Shown: positions 34,791-46,022 of the stretch, in pieces | Position numbering within the stretch: position 1 is the stretch's first letter | How the letters are laid out: every line of letters starts with the position of its first letter | DNA from: Agrocybe praecox | Lineage: Eukaryota; Basidiomycota; Agaricomycetes; Agaricales; Agrocybaceae | Length of the DNA: 64,000 nt | NCBI GenBank assembly: GCA_964017145.1 | Contig: OZ024842.1 | Coordinates: 4,464,001 to 4,528,000 of the forward strand | Direction of reading: 5' to 3' | The notes under the pieces: generated by a model | Seen by the model: only the letters and a program-made list of their open reading frames with translations | Told to the model about the DNA's origin: nothing | Database searches by the model: none | Position numbers and translations under genes: made by a program

Positions 34791-36643
34791 CTTGCTTCGT
34801 TTATGCCGTGGAACAGGCCGTATGGGGTGTTGCGAAAACCCATATATGGTCCTAGATGCAGCACATGCCGCCTACGGCAACCTTCCCACGTGATGAATCT
34901 CGGCCTCGGTCCTGGCTCGGGATGTTCCTCAACGTTCCTCCCTCTGGTAATACTTGGGACAATATATTATGATTCGTCTGGGATATATTTGCTTCTGAAA
35001 TACTGGTTATATAATAAGGGACGCCATTTTCAGCCTATTCGACACCCTACATAGGACTCTGATGCTGCCAGCTCCCCGAGTTCTCCCAGGTAACTGCTAC
35101 GTCCGGATATTAATTTAGTTTGGCCGTGGAGAATCAACCAGAGGTTAATGAGAAGGGCTACTAAGAATTACAGTAATATTTTGTACAACCCAGATATCTT
35201 TTCAGTATTGAGAAGTGCAAACAGGACATTTAAGTCACAAAAAAGGAACTTATAGTGGTCTGCGCGCCGCTAGAGACTCTCCAGAACTCTGAGAAATGTA
35301 TTCATTTAAACAAAATTATGTTTGTGTGCAGGCGTCGCTCGTAGGGCAATTCAAAGGGAATATTAAACGATATTCATAGCCACCTCCGAGTCGGCAACAT
35401 ATTCGGCAACATCGAGCCGAATGTGGGTCCCAACACCGATTTCTCAAAGAAACACGGCGGGATCAGACCGTTGTATGTCAGAAACACGGGGGAAATGCAC
35501 GTAGTGTGGATTGTATTTTGCGGGGTCATACGGTAGATTTTACGGAGAGCCTGATCCTGCAAGATACATATTAACTTTTTTTGTAGTTGATCGTCGATCA
35601 GAGCCCGAAGTCCTACTGATGTTAGAGGGTCCCATGCATATCTGCGCTAACAGTGCCAACAGCAGTAAGAATGCATACATATATAGCCGAAGAATGAACC
35701 GAAGAATGAGACGGGACTCTTCTGTCGTAGACGCTACATGGTATAATTTACAAGTTCAACTCGCTAATTAGGCAGTTCTAACTTCTAAGTCCTCTACGAT
35801 TCGAGGTACACCCTTTCGTCGTTTCCTAGATATACTATGTAGCATCTAGACGGGGATGCACTCTGCCTTCGATCTTGAATTGACATCACTGACAATATGT
35901 AAAAAGCGAATTCACACGCCTGTCTGTCATTTGGCACGAAACGCAGTGTATTAAATTGTGCGAGCAGGAATTTTCCGTTCAAAATTATGACATTGACTTG
36001 ACGTCAGAAGTTTTAGGGAGACCGCGTAGCTTATGTGTGACAGTTGCTCCTTCGAATGTCGGGAACATAACTGGAGTGCTTATTTCTTGCATGTCAACGC
36101 ACAACCCTTGGCGGGGCTGCCATCGTCGATTTTCCGGCGGGATCAAATAAACACAGATTTAACCTTCTGTGGGAATGAGGCTACCAGCCGGGGTGCTGTA
36201 CCTGCGATATGAGTCGACGTTCGTGATCACTTTTTACACCAAATGTCGTGACGGACTGGCGGCAACATTGATTTAAGTCAGAAGCCAAGGATTAGGCTGT
36301 GTAAGAGGATTATGATTTGCAACCTATTGCCCCTGAAATGACTATAATATGTATTCGTTTTTAAATATACATTGCAAAAAGCTCATTTGATTTTTTAGCA
36401 TACAAAATAAGTGGCTGCCCGCATAAATCGGCCGCCGAAACCTGACATATTATGCGCCGTCGCGTGAATTAAATGTCAAATTATTCCTCTTCCTTTTTTC
36501 TCTGTACAACACCCTTCATAGCTGCACGAGCAACGGTCGCATTCGTTCCCCGGCTCCTGATTTTAGGCTTTCCCAACAGAAACGAGCACATACAGACAAG
36601 GGATTGTGAATGGATGACCCGCTTTAGCGCTTGAATCATCAAG
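34791..36643. other. Non-coding part of duplication copy 1
   Basis: 35270-36640 matches 40405-42360 (minus the 41318-41910 insert). Frames are not conserved between the copies. The last part holds the upstream region of the 7TM gene. Confidence 0.5.
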
Positions 36644-37896
36644 ATGATTCCAGTTCAGTCTTATTTGCCTTGGAAGAGTATGTTGTCCGTTCACTAATAT
36701 CAATTCACTCATCAATGCATTTATTCCAGTCTCTATGACCGTTCTTCATGTCGTTTCAATCTCATTGACGGGTCTCAGACTTGAACGTCGTCGTAGGACT
36801 GACAAACTCTGGTGGGACGACTACGCCGCAATTCCTCCAATGGTTATCAATATCGTGAACACTGTTGTTCTGTGGTTCAGACTGCGGTATGGCCCACGTC
36901 AGTAGTTTTCGTTCTTTTTTGATCGCAAGCTTCCTGATTTTAGATATTCCAGAGCCGCGCGAGTCCCGTGTTTTGTACAGCTATCTGAATTCTTTTTGCT
37001 TTTCCACAATAATCTGGTGCATTTGTATGGTATCTCACCACTCATTAGATTAATAACCAGAACCATTTTTACTTATAGGTGGTCGCGCATCAGTCTTTCA
37101 CTCGCAGTAGTTCGAATTACGCCGGTATTTTCAAGGATACGGCGCATCTCGGTTGGAATGACAGTCACTTTCATTTTCATTTGGATTGCCCTCTTGTCAA
37201 CTATGATTACACGCTGTGCACTGAGTAGAGAGTGGCAATTTAGCACGTCTACAGTTCTTATCTGCGGCCCAAGCTACTGGGTAACGGTGGCATCTATATC
37301 ATGTAAGTAACATCAGTTCTTGCTCAATACCCCGACAGACCAATATTTCCATTATAGGCGACATTTTGGGAGATATATTTCTAGTTGCAATTCCTCTATA
37401 TCAGCTTTGGAACATTACATTACCACCAGAGGAACGCTTCCGCGTGCGCCTGGTTTTCTCAACCAGTCTATTGACCCTTTTGTCGGCGATTGGTCTATGT
37501 CTATTTTCCTATGGTGGCGTTGCGACAGGGCCTGGACGTCTGATGGCATGGTTGATGGTCTGTCATATTGAGGTACGTATGGGGAGTTCCCGGCTATAAT
37601 TTAACAACCTCTGCCCGTTCTCATTCATCTTGAATGCTTTTATACAGGAGGCCGTATCGCTCATTGTGTGTAATCTCCTGGTATTGATATGCTGGGCTCA
37701 CCGCCATCTGAGCCTCGAAAAGGAAACTGAGGACGACAGTAATCAGCACACGAACCGTGATAATAACTTCAAAGCCACGCCAATCGACTCACTAGAAGAG
37801 ATTTTGAACATGTGTTCAGAGGGGAGTACTGGTCCAAATCAATCTATTTATAGTCAGGGTCAATCTGTCACTGTCTCACCTGGATGTTCTATATAG
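36644..37896 (+). CDS. 7TM rhodopsin-domain-like integral membrane protein (copy 1)
   Basis: Six exons (36644-36677, 36730-36897, 36944-37016, 37079-37302, 37358-37572, 37648-37896) give 320 aa with all phases consistent. It has about seven hydrophobic segments. Family signatures are an early WWDDYAAI segment, WWSRISLSLAVVRITP in the middle helix, a D-x-L-G-D-I-F-L helix and HIEEAVSLIVCNLLVLICW in the last helix. These fit the fungal rhodopsin/integral membrane protein domain family. There is no retinal-binding lysine evidence, and the ligand and signalling role are unknown. The hydrophilic C-terminal tail is Ser/Thr/Asn-rich. The 34-nt first exon was chosen because the same ATG, donor and phase are kept in copy 2. 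Confidence 0.87.
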
Positions 37897-38632
37897 CTGA
37901 AAAATCAAATATTCGAGCTTGGTCTTTTGTATATTACGCCTATTACTTGAAAAATTTATTTATATCTTTGAACATGGGCGAGTGGTGCGGACACCCCGAT
38001 ACCTGTATATATCGGAAGTACAGCTTATTATATACCGGTCGGGTGTAGAGTATATATTGACCTGTATTTCCAAGATACAGGCATCCGTCATACCATATGT
38101 GGGAAGCCCGACCATCTATCTTTGACACAAATTCCCGTGAATTAACCGGCACGGCACCTGCCGTGGGAGATCATCTGGACCTGGCCGCCAGGATCGCACA
38201 AAGATAAGATAAGGTAATTATCGATCAATATTTCGGATGCATATCACTACATACATTGCTAGCGCCGATGTGTGTTGGCATACCATGTTTGGCATCCCCG
38301 ACGCACCGATTGGCCTTTTCGTGACAGAACCAGATAAAATTTAACAGGAGACGTGTTATTTAATGCATGTTTACTGAGCAAACAAACATCAGCCCTGGTA
38401 GCGATAGCATCAGCGAGTGGCACCAGATCCTTGACGAATCTTCCGCAATATAGGGCAGCCTGCAGTTCTCTCAAAATCTTAAAAGATTATAGTGTGTGCG
38501 TTCCGAAACATTGTTCACAAGACGAACAGAAGGTTAGGAAGGTATTATGGCAGTCTCAATGCGACTCGCGTACGATTTGTATTGCTCACGTCCTCTGAGC
38601 GATGATACTCATAAGAATTCCAAACTATTAAA
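37897..38632. other. Junction region between the two duplication copies
   Basis: 37897-38105 still matches the end of copy 2. 38106-38632 is unique, without a gene. It contains the near-palindrome CACGGCACCTGCCGTG at about 38150. Confidence 0.5.
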
Positions 38633-38763
38633 GACACGAGCGTCTGTATCAAGAGGAGAAACATGGGGGTATAAAGCGCGTCGACTTCTTGGGCCGTATC
38701 AGGTTCTTGGGACTCGTCAACACCGGGCGTCGCCCTGATGAGTGGCAGCTCAAAATCACTTAG
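38633..38763 (+). pseudogene. 3' fragment of the DUF6699 gene
   Basis: It carries the last 43 codons of the DUF6699 gene with stop at 38761-38763, in frame but without a start or the N-terminal two-thirds. Relative to the parent a short in-frame deletion changes the segment around KRVDFFLGRSRF to KRVDFLGRIRF. Confidence 0.85.
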
Positions 38764-39839
38764 CATTCCTTCGACACTTGATTCCCACTACAGAAGATCA
38801 AGAATTGCAAGAAAATTGGACAATCCGATTCTCCATTGATATCGCACTGTGAACTCTTCACCCTATGGATTTTGACGCCTTTAGCGTCCTTAGGCCTTAT
38901 GCTCGACTCGTTACCCATCAGGCTTCTTTCATTTTCATCGCTTCATTCCCTTCGCATGGTTCATTTCGGCTTTTCAATGTCTGTCACAGCGACCCCCATA
39001 TGCAAGCATCAACGTCAGCGTCTTTACCAGAGAACGAAGCCGGCGTTCTTCTTGTCAGTCGGCTGCCTCTGGTAGACCACTGTTATCCATCGAAGTGTTT
39101 GACTGTTTACATTTTAGTGAACATGGATTTCGAAGTTCGAAATGAAACAACATTGGCGCCCTCAAGTAATTAAATTATCACATTCAGAGCAGATGCATAC
39201 GCAGAACCATGATGATGGAAAGGGACATGAACATGGAACTCGAGCATATAACATTTTCGATCTGTACCCTGTATTTATATCCACTCCAACTCGCAGCTGC
39301 AAGTATTGTCAAAGTGAATTAAGTTGTCCTTGTCACTTAGTTCCAACAATCATTACCTTTTAGATTCGGAGGTCGAAACTCTAGGCGGTCCGGGCCGTAT
39401 CTGGGAACCGATAAGAGTATATAGATATAGAATATCAGAGTTCTCAGAGGGTTAGTAGATTGTTAGTAGATGCAGAAGATAATGTATAGACACTTATAAA
39501 CTGGCTATGAGATACGTCACAGAAATCGGACTGTACATTACTCCACATTATTTGTGGATTCTGAAATGATCCCACTGGGCCACCACAATACAATTAACTC
39601 CAACGTAGCGGAGCTAGAGTAGACATTCGATGGATTAGGGTGTGCAAAAAAATCATCCGGGATTCATCTTTGCACTGAAGGACACAAAATGTCTTGAAGT
39701 CGGGACATGAAAAGAGCCACATTGTAATTATGTTGCATGATATTTTTGCCTCGGTTATCCATGCACCCGATGTTGTAAGGTTGATATATAATTAACAGTA
39801 ACTTCCGTATTTCATTTGTCAACAAATGACGATAGTAGC

Positions 39840-40085
39840 CATGGTTGAATAAATAATCCATCTCTCCCATGTGTATAATAAATCTCTGTGCACTTATTCA
39901 TCCGTGTATAATCATCCATCCCGCGCATGGATAATTCATCGCTTAATTTGTCCATCCCATGCATGGATAAATCGTCGACGAATTTATCAATTCCTTGGAT
40001 CGATAAATTTGGGTTGAAATTATCCATCCCGTGCATGGATACATTGTCGCCAAATTTATTCATTATTTATCCATCAGCCTAGGAT
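39840..40085. repeat. Array of TTATCCATCCCGTGCATGG-like units
   Basis: Several units of about 36-70 bp combine TTCATC/TTATCCATCC with the palindrome-like GCATGGATAA. It follows a sequence (39790) resembling the inverted repeat of the 31.5-kb insert (AGTAACTTCC...TCAACAAATG), so it looks like a diverged partial relative of that element. Confidence 0.6.
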
Positions 40086-41317
40086 TAGTAAATTATGCGC
40101 GGCGCTTATTAATAGAAAGACGAGCATATATTCATCTTCAGCGCTTATTAATGATTTGCAACGAATTATCATCCACAAATGTTATTCATTATGTATGATT
40201 TTATGCGCTCGTCATCCTTAGATGGCAAATACAAGAAACATATGATTACTTGTTACCGACCCAATACCCACAAGTAGTACTACAAGGTTCCCTTCCCTTT
40301 CTTTCCCCTTCCCTTTCCAGCGGGTGGCTCACTTGCTTTGCGTTTCTTACTGGTGGCGAGGTATTGATTCAGTCTGATATGATTTGGCTGTGGAGAATTG
40401 ACGTAGTGATCTACGCGCCGCCAGAGACTCTCCAGATCTCTAAGAAGTGTATCTATTGCTATTGACACTCATGTGATGCTTGTGTGTCCATGCGCCGCTC
40501 GTAGGGAAATTTAAAGGCAATATTAAACTATATTTATCATCATCTGGCACAATCTCGGCAATATATTCGGCAACATTGAGCCGAATGTGGATCCCAACAC
40601 CGATTCGTCAAAGTTGAACAATCACTTCGGGATCAGGACGTTGTATGTCTGAAATACAGGGGAAAATGCACCCGTATTTTGCGGGGTCGGCCATACGTTA
40701 CATTCTATGGAAAGCCTGACCCGCAAGATACCGATTAACTTGGTGACTGATCGTCGATCAGACCCCTTGAAAGTCCTACTGATGTTCGAGGGTAGTACTA
40801 CATCGGCACTAACAGTGTCAACAGCAGTAAAAATGCATACCTATGTAACCGAAGAATGAGACGGGAATCTCTCATTGTACACGCTACATAGTACAATTTA
40901 CACGTTCAACTTATATGATAACTATCGTATTTCTAACTTTTAAGTCCTCTACGATTTACTATATAAAATCTTGATGGGGATGCGCTTTGCCCTCGATCTA
41001 TTAATATACCTAAACCCACATCGCTGACAATAAGTAGAAAGTGAATTCACACGGCTGTTTGCCATTTGTCACGAAACGCAGTGTATTACATTGTGCGAGC
41101 GAGAATTTTATATGACATTGACTCGAAGTCAGAAGCTTTAGGGAGACCGCGTAGTTTATGTGTGGCATTTGCTCCTCGGAAACATAACTGGTGTTTTAAT
41201 TTCTTGCATTTTAACGTGCAACCCTTGACGGGGCCGCCATCGTGGATTTTCCAACGGGATCAAATGAACAGAGATTTAGCCTTCTGTGGGAATGAGGCTA
41301 CCAGCCATGCTGCTGTA
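40086..41317. other. Non-coding part of duplication copy 2
   Basis: From 40405 it matches 35270-36180. No conserved frame. Confidence 0.5.
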
Positions 41318-41910
41318 GGGGCGTCCAGCGGAAGATTCCGAGACACCAACTACCCTCACCTCCTTTCCTTTGATGGCTTACGGGGTCCTAGTTATAGTAT
41401 ATGTAAGCGAGTTTAGTTCATATCGGGAAGGTCGCAAATTATAAATAGGTTTATAGCTTTTCAATGTACCAAGCGCGTTATCAGAAATAATATTTTGCTT
41501 TGAGGATGACGTGGGAGACCTATTTATAATTTGCAACCCTCCTGATATAGATTAAACTTGCTTACATATGCTAGGACCCCGTAAGCCATCAAAGGGAGGG
41601 GTGAGGGTACTGTAGCCGTGTGTATGGTGGCAACAGGCTGGAGGTGCGTTACGGTTCCGAGTTAGCAACCGCGGGCCCGTTATGCGTTACGAAACCAAAA
41701 ATTGGCGACGGGAACCTCGCCGATTGACGGCTTTGAAGACCAACTTCATTCGGAGAATGAATCAATGGTTCGGCGCTAGCAACCAGGCCTGCGTTACGCG
41801 TTACAAACCTATGGATTAGGCACCATTTTTGGCGGTGCGTTATGCGTTACGTTGCCACCATACACACTGGTACAGTAGTTGGTGTCTCGGAATCTTCCGC
41901 TGGACGCCCC
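41318..41910. mobile_element. Inverted-repeat element interrupted by a second MITE
   Basis: The ends 41318-41353 and 41875-41910 are perfect 36-bp inverted repeats starting GGGGCGTCCAGCGGAAGATT. The similarity continues inward through imperfect arms, so most of the element folds back on itself. The corresponding place in duplication copy 1 (36190, GGTGCTGTACCTG) is an empty site. Both flanks end in GCTGTA, a possible imperfect target duplication. No ORF of note. Confidence 0.85.
41610..41875. mobile_element. 266-bp MITE nested in the right arm of the host element
   Basis: TIRs of about 25 bp, CTGTA(GCC/CCA)GTGTGTATGG..., end in TGGCAAC. TA is duplicated at 41608-41609 and 41876-41877. Removing it restores the arm GTGAGGGTAGTTGGTG, which pairs with CACCAACTACCCTCAC at 41344. 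The interior repeats GCGTTACG-type words. Confidence 0.85.
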
Positions 41911-42359
41911 TTGGCTGTACCTGTGCTATGAGTCGACGTTCGTAATCACTTTTTACACCAAATGTCGTGACAGACTGGCGGCAACATTGATTTGAGTCAG
42001 AAGCCAAGGATTAGGCCGTGTAAGAGGATTTAAATTTATCACCTATTGCCCTTCGAATATGTATTCGTTTTTAAATATACGTTGCTACGGGCTTATTTGA
42101 CTTTTTAGCATACAAAATAAGTGGTTGCCCGCATAAATCGGCCACTGAACACGACATATTATGCGCCGTCGCGCGAACTACATGTCAAATTATTCCTCTC
42201 CCTTTTCTCTGTACAACATCCTTCATAGCGGCACGAGCAACGGTCGCATTCGTTCCCCGCCTCTTGCTCATACGTTCTCCCAGCAGAAACGAGCATATAT
42301 ATATACAAAAGATCGTGGATGGATGGTTCGCTTTGGCGCTTGAAGCTTGAATCATCAAG
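41911..42359. other. Upstream region of 7TM copy 2
   Basis: Matches 36195-36643. No gene. Confidence 0.5.
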
Positions 42360-43611
42360 ATGATTCCAGCTCAGTCTTACTTGCCTTGGAAGAGTACGTT
42401 CATCCCTTCACTAATATCAATTTACCAATCCATGCATTTTTCCAGTTTCTATGACCGTTCTTCATATCGTTTCAATCTTATTGACGGGTCTCAGACTTGA
42501 ACGTCGTCGTAGGACTAACAAACTCTGGTGGGACGACTACGCCGCAATTCCTCCAATGGTTATCAATATCGTGAACACTGTTGTTCTGTGGTTCAGACTG
42601 CGGTATGGCCCACGTCAGTAATTTTCGCTTCTTTTTGATTGCGAACTTCTTGATTTTAGTTATTCCAGAGCCGCGCGACGTTCGTGTTTTATACAGCTAT
42701 CTTGGTTCTTTTTGCTTTTTCACGATAATCTGGTGCGCTTGTACCATATCTCATTGCATCAATAACCAGAGCCATTTCCACTTATAGGTGGTCGCGTATC
42801 AGTCTTTCACTCGCAATAGTTCGAATTACGCCGGTATTTTCAAGGATACGGCGCATCTCGGTTGGAATGACAGTCACTTTCATTTTCGTTTGGATCGCCC
42901 TCTTGTCAACTATGGCCGGACGCTGTGCACTGAGTAGAGAGTGGCAATTTAGCACGTCTACAGTTCTTACCTGTGGTCCAAGCTACTGGGTAACGGTGGC
43001 ATCTATATCATGTAAGTAACATCAGTTCTTGCTCAATACCCCGACAGACCAATATTTCCATTATAGGCGACATTTTGGGAGATATATTTCTAGTTGCAAT
43101 TCCTCTATATCAGCTTTGGAACATTACATTACCACCAGAGGAACGCTTCCGCGTGCGCCTGGTTTTCTCAACCAGTCTATTGACCCTTTTGTCGGCGATT
43201 GGTCTATGTCTATTTACCTATGGCGGCATTGCGAGCGGGCCTGGACGTCTGATTGTATGGTTGATGGTCTGTCATATTGAGGTACGTATATTATGGAGCT
43301 CTCACTGGCTATAATTTACTAATCTCTGTCCTTTCTCATTCATTTTGAAAACCTTTATACAGGAGGCCGTATCGCTCACTGTGTGTAATCTCCTAGTATT
43401 GATATGCTGGGCTCACCACCATCTGAGCCTCGACAAGGAAACTGAGAACGAAAGTAATCAGCACGCGACCCGTGATAATAACTACAAAGCCACGTCAATC
43501 GACTCACTGGAAGAGATTTTGAACATATGTTCAGAGGGGAGTACTGGTCCAAATCAATCTATTCATAGTCAGCATCATTCTGTCACTGTTTCACCTGTAT
43601 GTTCTATATAA
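42360..43611 (+). CDS. 7TM rhodopsin-domain-like integral membrane protein (copy 2)
   Basis: Six exons (42360-42393, 42446-42613, 42660-42732, 42788-43011, 43067-43281, 43363-43611). Every exon length equals that of copy 1, and the gene again encodes 320 aa. The helices and signatures are the same. Differences cluster in exon 3 (LIPEPRDVRVLYSYLG instead of HIPEPRESRVLYSYLN), in the end of exon 5 and in the tail. Introns 1, 3 and 5 differ in sequence and length, but intron 4 is identical. Both copies being open argues that both are functional or the duplication is recent. Role unknown, as for copy 1. Confidence 0.87.
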
Positions 43612-44210
43612 CTGGAAACGTCAAATATTCGAGCTTGGTCTCTTGTATTATTGCACCTGTTACTTAAAATTTTATTTATATTTTTGAACATGGGGCGAGT
43701 GCCAGTGCGGATACGCCAGCACCTGTATATCGGAAATACAGTTTAATATGTACCAGTCGGGTGTAGAGTATGTATTGACCTGTATTTCCGAGATACAGGC
43801 ATCGGTCATACTATAATATAACTATATGTGAAATTCCCCGCAACCTAAGCCCAGTTGTAGGCACACCTAAAAATGTGGCTCATTTCGTTGAAGCTTGAGA
43901 CAGAAACTTAAAAAGCAACCTTATTTTTGAATCCGAACTGAGCATACAACTAAGGGCCTAATTTGGGTCGCAAATGGTAAAAAGTCCAAGTTTTGGTCGC
44001 TTTTTATTTTTACCCACTTTGACCGCCATACCATGCGTCTTTATTCATAGTCCGACGGAAGTACATCCGTCATTGCCATCCGAGCGCCCAATTATAGAGT
44101 TCTATTTATCAATATTTGCTCCAATTTAGATCAGTTCCCTGGTGCGTGAATATGACCTCGCCGCAGATATTAGTAATTACTTTCCAGAGAATCACAAAGG
44201 GTCCGAGGAC
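43612..44210. other. End of duplication copy 2 and SDR 2 upstream region
   Basis: Similarity to 37897-38105 stops near 43830. The rest is unique and non-coding. Confidence 0.5.
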
Positions 44211-44218
44211 TATATAAA
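44211..44218 (+). promoter_or_regulatory. TATA box of SDR 2
   Basis: TATATAAA, 68 bp before the ATG at 44286. Confidence 0.6.
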
Positions 44219-44285
44219 GAGAGTTACATCCTTCAATTTATATCATCTACTGCGTAACGTTCTGACTATCTTGGTAGAAACAAGA

Positions 44286-45753
44286 ATGCCAGTGGTTCAA
44301 GCATACGAGTCGAAACTTGTATTGGTTACCGGAGCTAATGGGTTCATAGCTCTATGGATCATTCAGAACCTGCTCAAGCAAGGGTATCGTGTTCGAGGTA
44401 CAGTACGATCACAAGAAAAAGGAAGAATATTCCTGGAGACGTTCAAGGAGTACGGTGATAGGGTGGAATTTGTTATTGTGGACGATTTCACAAAGGTGAT
44501 CTCGACGGGATTTATGAATTTCTGAAGATACTCACTCAAAAGACATACAGGAGGACGCCTTTGATGCAGCTGTAAAGGACGTCGATGCCATTCAACATCT
44601 TGCCGCACCCTCTTCACTAACCTGCGACGATCCTGATGGTTTGTTGACATTTAAATTATTCAACAGAATGTCCAATTTCAATGCGTATTTTAGATCTAAT
44701 TAAACCTTCTGTGAGTGGGACGATGGGTGTATTGACGAGTGCGTTGAAATATGGGTATGTCTCCTTGTTAGTTGTCTCTCTTACTACTGACTGACGTTCC
44801 TTTGATGCCAAGCACGAGAGTAAAGCGGATAGTCGTGACATCTGCGTGCGCCGCACTCATGAGGAATGCGAAGGTCCCTGGAGAGGTATACGACGAGAAC
44901 GACTGGGCAGACGAAGCTATCCACTCTGTCAATAAACTGGGACGAGCCGCACCTTCGCTAGCAAAAGTCCGTGCTGCAAAGGCTTTGGCAGAACGAGGTG
45001 CGTTAAGTCTATTATTACTTACCTGTATTAAAATCTGTAAGTCCCTTAGGTGCATGGAACTTCTTTGAGCAACACAGGGATGAGGTAAAATGGGATTTAG
45101 TTACAATCCTGCCTCCTGTTACCATTGGGGTATGGTTTTTACTAAATGAATTACGTCAAAATTAATACTCAGTGGAGCAATGCTACCCTTTAGCCTCCTT
45201 TGCAGGAAGTTACAACGCCTGCCGATCTCAACTTATCACTTGCTCTGTTCTACAAGCTTCTATTTACAGATCAACAAGAAGAAACTCTCAAGGCAACATA
45301 TAACTACGTACACGTCCAAGACGTGGCGCACGCACATGTTGAATCTTTGAAGACAGAGGCTGCCGGTGGACAAAGAATTATTATATGGGGAGGTATGCAT
45401 GGCCCATCTGAACGTCCTGATTTATTGATCTCATATATTCATTTATGTAGGAGCCATAAATATTCAGAATAATCGTCAGTTTTATTCTGAGTTCCCCCTA
45501 GGTATTTTTCGCTGAAAAAAAAACTTTGATAGGAAACATCATACATGCATTATACCCCGAGCTTTATGCTTCTGGAATGCTTCCTCGTGGAAATCCCGAG
45601 ATCAATGAGCCCGTAGTATGGACTTACAACCCAGAGAAAGGCGTGAGGATCCTGGGAATGAAGTATAGAGCCATAGAGGATATCAGTAAAGACATGGTTC
45701 ACTACTTTACATCGAAAGGATGGTTTAAAGAGGGTCTATTCCCGCGCTCATAA
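44286..45753 (+). CDS. Extended SDR paralogue lacking catalytic Ser and Tyr (SDR 2)
   Basis: Eight exons: 44286-44495, 44551-44638, 44694-44754, 44813-44997, 45050-45129, 45194-45392, 45451-45474 and 45533-45753. They give 355 aa with exon lengths identical to SDR 3. The cofactor motif TGANGFIALW is intact. The serine of the triad (VITSSC in the paralogues) is Ala131 (VVTSAC). The catalytic Tyr of YxxxK is Val172 (AKVRAAK, Lys176 kept). The gene is otherwise open, with good splice sites and a TATA box, so it seems expressed rather than dead. It would be expected to bind NAD(P) but not to reduce carbonyls by the usual mechanism. It is followed head-to-tail by SDR 3. Confidence 0.9.
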
Positions 45754-45873
45754 ATTTGTATAGCATTTATACACTGTTGTGCTCTATACAACACGTCGGT
45801 CGCATCATCTACTGGCATGGAATTTCTGTTTCGTTCATCTCCTTCATTGTCAATCAAGTACGCCGAGTAAATT

Positions 45874-45881
45874 TATATAAA
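45874..45881 (+). promoter_or_regulatory. TATA box of SDR 3
   Basis: TATATAAA, 142 bp before the ATG at 46023. A C/T-rich stretch (TTTCTTTCCCTCCCCC) lies between them. Confidence 0.55.
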
Positions 45882-46022
45882 GAACCCATCACTTGCCTGT
45901 ACATCGCTCGGTTAGATAATATTTTTCTTTCTTTCCCTCCCCCACTCACTCAGCATCCCCACCATTCAAGGATTGACTCATCACTAAGCGCTAAGCATAA
46001 ATTGCAGACATCCTTCTTAATA

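Larger units (their letters stand above)
30511..38105. repeat. Tandem segmental duplication, copy 1
   Basis: It is collinear with 38633-43830. Similarity begins inside the DUF6699 gene at AAGACACGAGCGTCTGTATC (about 30510) and runs through the 7TM gene to GATACAGGCATCCGTCATAC (about 38105). Copy 1 carries material absent from copy 2: about 31040-31370, the insert at 31547-33788, and extra DNA at 34.2-35.2 kb. Copy 2 carries an insert at 41318-41910 absent here. Confidence 0.85.
38633..43830. repeat. Tandem segmental duplication, copy 2
   Basis: Shorter counterpart of 30511-38105. It starts inside the DUF6699 coding sequence and ends after the second 7TM gene. The deletions and insertions that separate the copies are clear-cut. 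Confidence 0.85.
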
